Positions 55,750 to 64,000 of a stretch of 64,000 bases of DNA are shown in pieces (positions within the stretch are counted from its first letter, which is position 1; each line of letters starts with the position of its first letter). Source of the DNA: Fallopia convolvulus (taxonomy: Eukaryota; Streptophyta; Magnoliopsida; Caryophyllales; Polygonaceae); contig OZ024719.1 of the NCBI GenBank assembly GCA_964016875.1, positions 26,665,877-26,729,876 on the forward strand. The letters run 5' to 3'. The position numbers and the translations under genes are program-made. Under the pieces are notes generated by a model. That model made no database searches and had not been told where the DNA came from. It saw nothing but the letters and a program-made list of their open reading frames with translations.

Positions 55750-56473
55750 CTTACGTTGAACTTAAAACTAAAGCAACAAATTAATCTTTTTAAACCCTAT
55801 TTTTTCTCAATACAATTTCCCACAATATCGTCTACTATCTTCAACATCCAATATTTCTCATTTCTATCCATCAAACAACATAGGATGAGTTCCACACCAA
55901 AAACCCCTCTTGACAAATTATCGACCTCGATAAACATAAACTCGAGTAATGCGTGAGCACTGTATGAAGAGCTGATGCATAAGGCATACCTCGTTTGTGA
56001 GCCAGGCTAAAAACATTAATCAAAGAAGATGTTCGAACTTGATGTCTCCAAAATGCATTTATATTGAAAGGTATAATGGACAGAGATCCTCTATTCTTTA
56101 ACATATTCGTCAAATCGAGAAGAGAATCCCCAAGGGTTGTTGCAGATTTAATGCCATCCATATGACTCTCAGGCTTCATTGCATTCTTCACGACTCTTCC
56201 CTTGAAATAAATAATAAATCTAGGTCAAAAAAATTATAAGAAGTTGCCTATTTATTGTGACAAGAGACACCAACGTAGAGAATTCTAAATGCACACTTTA
56301 GAAATGTTGGCATCAACTGATATTATGGAAAGCGTGATATGATTTAAAAATGTGCACACATAAATTACCTTAATGTCCATCATTCTTTCCAATTGAATTT
56401 TCTCTTTAAGTGCAGTGATATTGGAAATCAAGGAGGCATGACCTCCGTAAGTTAGTTCACTAGGCAACTCCAT
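55750..56473 (-). CDS. Possible small spliced gene, function unknown
   Basis: Minus strand: a frame MELPSELTYGGHASLISNIT...LERMMDIK (56369-56473) ends at a good GT donor, and an acceptor AAG near 56203 leads, in phase, to GRVVKNAMKPESHMDGIKSA, TTLGDSLLDLTNMLKNRGSL and FNINAFWRHQ, followed by a possible donor CGAG|GTATGC near 56000. The two exons have coding-like composition and join in frame. I recognise no domain. It may be a real gene fragment or a relic. Confidence 0.4.
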
Positions 56474-56479
56474 AAATGT

Positions 56480-57280
56480 AGGATATTAATAAACATTACA
56501 AAATAACCCTTATTTTTTTCCCGAAAAAAGCAACCCTTATTTTGAGGTCAAGCTTATCATTTTCATAAGGTCAATATTAAGTATAGATTGATTTGGTAGT
56601 AATTCTAACAATTGAGCATTCAAACTAATTTGGTTTAGGTGACGAGATAACAAGATCAAAATGAGGGTATTTGATTCTACAATATTAAAATTGAATCCGA
56701 TTACATCATAAATCTTTCTCCTTGAACATTTGAAAATTAAATATGATTACAATAGAAAATTAAAATTGATTCCAACTTTATATCTACTTTCCTAGATTTT
56801 ATCCCAAAAAATGAAACCCTAGATTTCATTGCTGAGTAGTAACATACGAAAATTAAGTACTGGAGGAGGGATAAAGAAGGAGATAAAAAATCCAACATAT
56901 CAAATTTATATCGAGGAAGGAGATAACACACTTAAACCTCCAATTGCTTAAAAAAAAGGATTACAATAAGAGAATGAAGGGGATACCGGGAGACAACAAG
57001 CCACAGTCTAATCTCGTAATCGCAATCGCCTTCACCTATTTCGCCGTCGTCGATATCGCAATATTCGTCCAATATCTTTCGCACTCCTTGATTTTGTTCA
57101 AAAATAAAGAAAAAAAGAATCCCTTAATTAACAAATATTAGGTTATTGAAATATAAATCCAAACCTTATTATATGGGCCAAAATTATGGTGTATATATAA
57201 TTCTGATAAGGCTTTAGTAAAATATAGTAAAGATATGGTCACACACACAAATAAAAACTCTTCCATTTTTAATCATCATT
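56480..57280. other. Anonymous AT-rich region
   Basis: No gene recognised. A GC-richer patch at 56985-57090 (reading RLWLVVSRYPL or NLVIAIAFTYFAVVDIAIF by strand) could be a leader or first exon of the minus-strand gene to its left, but there is no firm support. Confidence 0.3.
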
Positions 57281-57509
57281 TTAGCTTTCTCATGAAAATT
57301 GTGCAAAAATTGTGAAGAATTCTTGGTGTTTAACGGATGGTTCCCCTCTTAAAAACAATCCAATCATGTGGTGATAATCTTAGTACTTGGAAATCTTTTG
57401 AGTTTAAGTGCTTAATGGTCGAATTTTGCAATATTCTATTGAAACTTGATCTGAACTGCACAAACTCAAAGTGGAAGAGGAATCCTTTTGGCACGATCTA
57501 ATGAGCATA

Positions 57510-58680
57510 ATGATGGGGATAAAAATACATCGCACTTTCATCATAAAGCGTTTCAAAGACGAGACCTTAATCTAATTCAAGGACTTATGTTTGCTAATGG
57601 TAGTTGGCTGGATATAAGTGATAAAATATGAAATGTTTTGGTTCAAATGCATCGAACAAAGGCAACCGAATTCAATGGTATGTATGCTTTGTTTTTCCAA
57701 AAATTCTGGTATATTGTGCAAATTCATGTGATCTTGTTCATTCAGAAATGGTGGCTTGGTGAGATCAGTTTGGAGGATGTCAATCATTCTGTTGCAACTT
57801 TGTGCAATATTATATAAACTTGCTTTCAAAACCTTAGCCAACCAGTTGAAATTATTTTTGGGAAAGTTGATAGAAGAATCCCAAAGTGCATTTACACAAA
57901 ATCAACTTATTATGGATAATGCCCTATTGGACTTTAATTGAAATAATGGTTGCTTTGGGCTCAAGTTAAACATAATGAAGGCTTATGATCATGTAGAATG
58001 GGATTTTCTATGAGGAATGATGGAACGGTTAGGGTTTTCTCATGCTTGGATTTTGTGGGTTATGAGATGTATAAAATCCGTAACTTTTTCTTTCAAATAT
58101 AATAGAGTAGTTCATGGTCTAGTGACTCCAACTAGAGGGTTACATCAAGGCTTCCCTTTAATCCGTAACTTTTTCTTTCAAATATAATAGAGCAGTTCAT
58201 GGTCGAGTGACCCCAACTAGAGGGTTACGTTAAGGCTTCCCTTTATCACCCTTTATTTTATGTGCAGGGGGACCCTTTATATTTATTCAACTAAAGTGTC
58301 AAAATCCATTCATGAGGTCTAGATTAGTAGAACTGTGCCTGCTCTTACACATCTATTTTTCACTGATGACATCCTACTGTTTGACAAAGAAAATTTGCAG
58401 GAATGTTAAAAAATAACTGAAATTCTAAGTTCTTACGAAAGGGATTCTGGACAAAAAGTGAATATGGAGATGTCTGAGATTTATTTTAACAAGAATGTCA
58501 ACTCTTTGAGGCGTGCAGAGATAACTAATTTCTTACATGTTCGAGAAGTAGATCATTATCTCAAATATCTTGGCTTGCCTACTATCATAGATAGGTCAAA
58601 GAAGGTGATTTTTGCTAGTATAAAAGATTGTGTATGGAAGAAAGTTAATGGTTGGAAAGAAAAACTTTTGTGACATGCTA
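57510..58680 (+). pseudogene. L1 reverse transcriptase domain, broken
   Basis: Blocks in order: QSAFTQNQLIMDNALLDFN, FGLKLNIMKAYDHVEWDF, MERLGFSHAWILWVMRC, SVTFSFKYNRVVHG, TRGLHQGFPL, then an 85-bp tandem duplication, then THLFFTDDILLFDKE (catalytic FTDD, usually FADD) and the thumb (SLRRAEITNFLHVREVDHYL). Stops near 57940, 58010 and in the duplicated part. Confidence 0.8.
58078..58247 (+). repeat. 85-bp tandem duplication inside the L1 RT
   Basis: CCGTAACTTTTTCTTTCAAA occurs at 58078 and 58163; the two 85-bp copies differ at a few bases (TAGAGTAG/TAGAGCAG, TCTAGTGA/TCGAGTGA). It repeats the coding of SFKYNRVVHG...TRGLHQGFPL and must have arisen after the element lost function or caused it. 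Confidence 0.9.
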
Positions 58681-59039
58681 TGTATGCCAAGAATGAAAGA
58701 TTCATTAGCAGAGTTGGGATATGCTATGTATGCCAAAGAAGTAAGGTGGTATAGGCTTCCGACATTTGAAAGTTTTTAATGATGCTCTTTTGACAAAGCA
58801 ATGTTGGCGTTTAATTCAATTTCCCGACTCTTTAAAATGTCAAGGTTTTAAGTAGTAAATATTATAGAGGGGTTGATTTCATACAAGCTAGATGAGGATA
58901 TAATCCATGCTTTACTTGGGCGAGTATTTGGAGGGACAATATCATTACTACTTGATGGTCTTGCTTGGAGGGTCAATTTTGGAGCTTAGATTTTTTTATG
59001 GATTGATAAGTGGATTTCAAAGGACAATTGATTTTTTGC

Positions 59040-59760
59040 CCCTATAATCGTGCCCGATGCCTGTCTCTCTTGGATTGTCTCAAACTTACAGTTGCAGCGA
59101 CCCTTAAGATGGAATGACAAGTTGATTCCACATGTTTTCTCACCTACTGATGCCTCTTCAATCCCTATCATACCTCATTCACAGTTTGATGCAAGTGATT
59201 GTTTGTTTTGGCAACATTCCAAAAATGACCTTTATTCGGTCAAGACTGGCTACTAGCTTCGCTTCATTCGTAACACAATATTCTACAATGCAACCACCGA
59301 AAATTCAGATTTTTGGAATGTTGTTTGGTCGATGAATGTGCCTCCTAAGATGAAAGTGTTTTTTTTGGAGACTATTTACAGGCTCTCTAAGTACTAAAGC
59401 CGATCTTTTCCATTGTCATATTCTATCTATTGACCAATGTGATCGATGTTTCAATGATAGAGAAATAATATGGCGTGCACTTTTTCAATGTCCAACAACT
59501 CATGTGTTATGGTTAGGTTCTTCTTTGTATAATAGTTTGAATGGCGCTCAATCTGATCTTGTATTAGATCTTGGAACTTTGATATTGCATCAATTTGGTG
59601 TACACGGACTAGTTGAATTTCTGTTGCTTACTTGGGTATGTTGGACTATAAGAAATCAGTATCTTTTCCAAGACCAACTTGTTGTTGGACCGACACTGTT
59701 AATTAGGTTCACATCTATGGTGGATCAGTACCAAAATGTTACGACTGTGAATTCTATTCT
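59040..59760 (+). pseudogene. L1 C-terminal region with zinc knuckle, broken
   Basis: DLYSVKTGY, WNVVWSMNVPPKMKVF and the knuckle CDRCFNDREIIWRALFQC...H are the standard block after RT in plant L1 elements, here followed by VLWLGSSLYNSL and LLTWVCWTIRNQYLFQ, the spacer before RNase H. Stops near 59255 and 59395. Confidence 0.8.
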
Positions 59761-59762
59761 TC

Positions 59763-60936
59763 CTAGGGTTGGACATTATCCGTGGGTGACCGACCCACCG
59801 ACTTCACCCGACCCAAATATATGGGTGAAAACCCGAAGAAAAGTGGGTGATGGGTGGGTCGGGTGATAGGTCGGATATGGGTGAGATTTTACACCCGATT
59901 CACTCAACCAATCTAGGAGTGGGTCCAGGATTATCTTGAAGGGGGCATACTTTAAATAAATCAATAGTTTAATTTATGAAATCTTCGCTAGTCGCCAGCC
60001 TCATTGAGCTCTTGTGTGCTCTTGCCTCTCAATTTTTAATGACAAACTAGCTACGAATGGTTAATTGAAATATCCTAAAATCTAGGCTAAAGTCATTTCT
60101 TAAAAAAAAAAATAGAGTCAAAATGGAATCATTTAATTTCAAATCCTATCTTCATCCGGTTCTTCTTCCTCCTCCATTGAATTGTCGGCTAACTTACATA
60201 CAACCCTCCACCTCTTCCTCCTTAAATCCTCCTTCACTTTCTCCGCTCGCCTCCACCTCCACCTTGTCCCAGGCTACCCTATGGGGTGAAATTTTAGAAA
60301 TTTTCTTCGTTCCCAAACCTCCCTATGTAAACTCATCGTCCCTCCGACCGGATGTTGGGGAGGCTACCCCCGCCTAAATTCTCCCCTAGACCCATCACCC
60401 GACCAACCATCCATCATCCGACCTACCCGTTTACCACCTGGATAATTTTACCTAAAATACATACTATTTACTAATATCTCCAAAAGACCTAACAATATCG
60501 CCTCCGAATTCTACTACTTATCTAGTTATCTACCATGTTCTGTTTTGCAATCTCCAACTTCCACTAGCTCCAATAACATTTTACTTCCACTCCTTCAGCC
60601 GTCATTTTTGAGTCTCCACTATCGTCTTTTCAACATCACAACCAACAACTCTCCTTCACTATTTCACTGCTAGTCTTCCTCACTCCGATCGCCGCCCTCT
60701 TTTTAGCATCACCACTGTCAATATTTTTTTTATTAACTCTAGAATTTAAAAAATATTATTATAATTTAATAATTCACGAGTGGTGGGTTACCTGACTCAC
60801 CCGCGGGTTATAGGTGAGTCGAATATGGGTGAAAGGTTTAACAAGTGATGGGTGGGTTGGGTGACCTATTTCTATTCGCGGGTCTAGTGGCGGTAGGGCT
60901 CCACCCACCCATAACCCGACCCATGACCTGCCCTAG
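59763..60936. mobile_element. Non-autonomous insertion in the L1, short inverted ends
   Basis: CTAGGGTTGGACAT at 59763 and, inverted, CTAGGGCAGGTCAT ending at 60936 match at 11 of 14. Both ends carry many GGGTGGGTCGGG motifs in opposite orientation. The L1 coding stops before it and resumes after it. No transposase is seen. hAT-type MITEs often begin TAGGG, but no 8-bp duplication is found. Confidence 0.5.
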
Positions 60937-61085
60937 TTGTGCCACCAGCTGCATCAACATGATCCAATTTCGGTTGGCAACCACCTAATTCTGCTACAAT
61001 TAAAATAAATTATGATGCTACTATCATTGATTCACAAGAGGTTGGACTTGGGGTGGTCTTTCGAGACTCGTATAACTTTGTTGTA
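60937..61085 (+). pseudogene. L1 RNase H domain fragment
   Basis: KINYDATIIDSQEVGLGVVFRDSYNFVV matches the start of the plant L1 RNase H (K-NFDGA...GVGVVIRD). The catalytic Asp is retained, but the domain is cut after about 30 residues. Confidence 0.65.
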
Positions 61086-61119
61086 TAACCTCCTCAATAA
61101 TACATGGCATGTATTTTCT

Positions 61120-62080
61120 CCATTCAAATGTCATGGATTCATAAACTGGTCATAGGACTAGTTACACATGGAGATCCATTTGGGAGGTAAAATGGATTAT
61201 TAAGAATGGTTTTAGGTGGCAAATTGAGGATGGGAGCTTAGTGAGAGCGTGGAAAGACCTTGAATAGTTGAGAACTCTTAGTTTAAAGACATTATCCCTT
61301 ATCAAAGTAGTTTAGAAATTTGATTGTGAATGATCTAATTGATAATAACTTTTGTTATTGGAGAATCTCATAGATGAAATCTTCATTCTATTTAGTGAAA
61401 TGTATTTAATATTAGGCTTTGCCATTAGGGATGGTAAGTTGGTTTGAAGCTTGGATAAGTAAGAAGATCAAACGCTATAAGTGGATACAAAGCCAACAAA
61501 AAAGAGAATGACTTAGCCTATTTCCTAGTCCCGAGCTCACTCGACTCGACTTTGTGAAATAGGATTTGATTTGTTAATGTTTTTCTTAGTACAAGGTCTC
61601 TTGGAGTTTATATAGTGTTTTCTATCCTAATAATTTTAGATCAGCTAGAAGAATGATTGATAAGGATAAGATTTGTCCATGTTGTGGAGAATATGAGAAT
61701 GTGGACACTCATGTAGTTCAAGATCGCATGTAAGCAAAGAAGTAGGATTATTTGTGTTTATCTAGGGAATCTTGAAATATTTTTTAGTTATAATATGCCA
61801 GAAATTATGGAATAGGCACAACTCTTGGGTTTTTTATGTAGTCTTTCAGGACCCTAAAGTCATTACTATAGAGGTTTGCGTCTTATTGCTTGAGATGCAA
61901 TAGAGACAATACCACCTACTCGTACTAATGCCTCACATAAGTTTTAATCAAAATTGGACTCACCTTGCTAAAGTTGCATACAAATTAAAATACTTAAGCC
62001 TTTGTATGAAGTGACCGAGGCACTCGTTTAAGAGATATTATTAAAGACCATAAAAGGAACAAGGATTGATGGTCTTACTT
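61120..62080 (+). mobile_element. Second L1 LINE fragment
   Basis: YTWRSIWEVKWIIKNGFRWQIEDGS-like coding near 61150-61240, then NDLIDNNFCYW near 61330, and a knuckle CPCCGEYENVDTHVVQDR near 61677-61730 repeat the C-terminal order of L1 ORF2. It overlaps in content with 59040-59760, so it is a separate copy. Heavily decayed. Confidence 0.65.
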
Positions 62081-62829
62081 TTCAAGAAATGATAAAACAA
62101 GCCCACTCATTTAGGAAACACAATTTGTCATTTATGGGCTTCAATTAACGGTTGCACATAATATAAAGAGATTGGATGTGGAGAATAAGTGCCAACAACT
62201 TATTTTTTACAATACAACAGGTGAATAGATGTCTACTTTATGTTGATATACTCATACAAGATATTCAACATTTGTCCCTTGTTTTTTTCTTGTTGCCCAG
62301 GAGTTAGCTCAAGTAGAGCCTTGAGAGGTAGTAAAATGAGTTTAGAATGTACTTCTTCATCCCCATGTTTGTGATAGTGCTTTTATAGGAGACGGTTTTG
62401 GGTGGAGTTAGATACAAAAGGGATTAAGGATTTTCTCTCTATAGAGTGTCTTTAGAGTTTTACAATAGGGTACTCCATTGCTAATGAGTAACAAGTGTCA
62501 TAGGGTTTCCATCTTTGTTCCTAAATTTGAGATTCATTCGAGAATTGGAGATGACATCATATGCTCAAATCCTAAATTGAAATTTAGTAAACATAAATTA
62601 CAATAATAACTTATTCCTTCACATTTTTTTTTGTTAAATTTGTTTCACTTTATTAGACATTATAGATATAGGCTACCTAATAAAACAATTCGAGTGCTCA
62701 TTCCTTGAGACACATGAGTTTTTTGTCCTTGCACAAAAACGAATCAATATCCCATTCGAACAAACTATGTAAGGAAAGGAACATGAAATAAATCTAGTTC
62801 AATATTGAATTAACATTCTTAATGGCTAT
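62081..62829. other. Anonymous AT-rich region
   Basis: No gene, repeat or element border recognised. It lies between the L1 fragment and the MITE. Confidence 0.4.
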
Positions 62830-62832
62830 TTA

Positions 62833-62960
62833 GGGCATGTTTGTATTACACTTTATAATACATTAGCTTGCATTATAATGCAAGATTTAATGTAATTTTG
62901 CAGTAAATCCTGCATTATAATGCAAGATAATGCATTATGAGATGCGATCCAAACATGCCC
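62833..62960. mobile_element. Tourist-like MITE, 128 bp
   Basis: Ends GGGCATGTTTGTATT and, inverted, GGGCATGTTTGGATC, with TTA on both sides (62830-62832 and 62961-62963). TTA duplication and the G-rich end fit PIF/Harbinger-derived Tourist MITEs. The interior contains the palindrome TTGCATTATAATGCAA. Nothing is coded. Confidence 0.85.
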
Positions 62961-63039
62961 TTAACTTACCCATGAATATTTCAAATGAAACGTATCTAAG
63001 AAGATACCAACACAACAAGGAACGACGACAATGGTGACA

Positions 63040-64000
63040 ACTTCCTTCGGACTCGTCACTTGTGAAATCCACATGAACGACGAAGTGAGCATGATGAGTT
63101 CTTGTGTGCAACGTTTAAAAAATATTCACGAAATGTGACCAACTATCTCTAATAGTTGGATTCTCATGACGTCAACGAGGAGGATCTCTGAGGGCGTTTA
63201 TTTAAGGTAATATTGAGAATAAATACACAAGAAGAATATACGTATTCACACGGCTTAAAAACCATACACAACCCAATACACCATTCACTGGTTTGGAAAA
63301 CGCCATTACATGAGAGCTCCAATCCACATTGTTATTCGATTGATTATATGTATTCAAATGAAGATTTTATTGTGTTTATTTGCATTACATTTTAATTCTA
63401 TTTGTCAAATTCAATAGTTTATTACTCTCTATCTATCTAACCCTCAAGTTGATTGATGCCCATTGAATATTCGTACTTTATTTTCCAAAACATCTGCTTT
63501 AAATCCTATGATGACTTATCTCAATTTGTGACAAATAGCTTGATTCTCACAACGTCAATGAGGAGGATCTTTAGGGACGTTTAGTCAGGGTAATATTGAG
63601 AATAATTACACAAGGATAACACATCTATTTGTTAATGATAAGCTTTTTGTTAATAATTACACAAGGATAACACATCTATTTGTTAATTACACAAGGATAA
63701 CACATCACATCGTGAGGATCTTTAGGGACGTTTAGTCAGGATAAGCTTTTTGTTTTTTCAATTTGCAGTGCATTTCAATTCTATTTGTTAAATTCAATTG
63801 TCGATTATTTTCTATCCATCTAACCTTTAAGTTGAACGATAACCATTAATCGTCATAATCTTCAATCTGGCAAAGCAAGTATTCGTACTGAAGATAAGCT
63901 TTTTTTTTTGCATGCATTTCAATTCCATTTGTTAAATTCAATCGTCGATTACTTTCTATCCATCTAATCCTCGAGTTGATCGATAACCATTATCAATAAT
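63040..64000. repeat. AT-rich dispersed repeats at the right edge
   Basis: Three copies of a 75-80 bp segment (ATTTCAATTCTATTTGTTAA...TCTATCCATCTAA) near 63390, 63770 and 63915; three copies of ACAAGGATAACACATC (63611-63710); and repeated GAGGAGGATCTTTAGGGACG (63180, 63558, 63713). The stretch runs off the window. It may be part of an unrecognised element. Confidence 0.65.

Larger units (their letters stand above)
57290..61085 (+). mobile_element. L1-type LINE remnant, split by an insertion
   Basis: Many short plus-strand frames reproduce the order of plant L1 ORF2: GDKNTSHFHHKAFQRRDLNL (57510), IYKLAFKTLANQLKLFLGKL (57810), GLHQGFPL, FFTDDILLFDKE, VNMEMSEIYFNKN, YLGLPTIIDRSKK, then the C-terminal zinc knuckle region, and an RNase H block (KINYDATIIDS, GLGVVFRDS) near 60995-61065 after the insertion at 59763-60936. 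Multiple stops and shifts make it dead. Confidence 0.8.

Overview
This window is nuclear DNA from a flowering plant, most likely a eudicot. The evidence is one spliced cytosolic ribosomal protein gene (eS7/RPS7) with plant-type site II and telo-box motifs, surrounded by plant-specific transposons: Athila and Tat lineage Ty3/gypsy elements, RTE and L1 LINEs, a Mutator-like element (MULE) with a plant mobile domain (PMD) gene, and MITEs. I cannot name the species.

Layout. 1-5.6 kb: the 3' part of a decayed Tat/Retand-type gypsy element (RT, RNase H, integrase), then two tandem arrays of hairpin-forming units and an LTR-like promoter. 5.6-7.15 kb: no recognisable gene. 7.15-45.31 kb: one old MULE of about 4.3 kb, blown up to 38 kb by nested insertions. 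Its left end carries a PMD gene on + and its right end a transposase gene on -, a convergent layout like MuDR. An RTE LINE (7.9-10.85 kb) sits in its left part. An Athila element, here called A (11833-42764, - strand), is inserted inside the PMD reading frame with a TCTGA target duplication. A second Athila, B1 (13743-34247, +), is inserted in A with a GTTGT duplication. A third, B2 (16883-27694, +), is inserted in the gag-pol frame of B1 with a CCCAG/TCCAG duplication. 45.3-47.3 kb: RPS7, whose promoter motifs start about 70 bp from the MULE end.

47.3-52.4 kb holds a possible MITE, a fragment of a fold-back family, a 1.37-kb inverted-repeat element filled with 21-bp repeats in opposite orientations, and a 2.1-kb long-inverted-repeat element; the last three meet at (TA)n tracts. 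52.4-57.2 kb is AT-rich and mostly anonymous, with a telomere-like 130-bp tandem repeat and a possible small spliced gene. 57.3-62.2 kb holds decayed L1 LINE remnants split by an insertion. The last 2 kb hold a clean Tourist-like MITE and duplicated AT-rich segments.

The most interesting signals are in the Athila nest. First, B1 and B2 share LTRs, gag and 3' UTR but have swapped middles: B1 encodes RT-RNaseH-integrase and no downstream ORF, while B2 encodes gag-protease plus the Athila-type downstream ORF and no RT or integrase, as if the family were split into two complementary genomes. Second, both families carry many copies of a short palindrome with the same TCG-NNNN-CGA skeleton (centre GGCC or GTCC in B, TTAA in A), set in doublets 20-23 bp apart and placed at corresponding positions in LTRs, gag linker, UTRs and ORF. 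Only RPS7 looks like a functioning host gene here.
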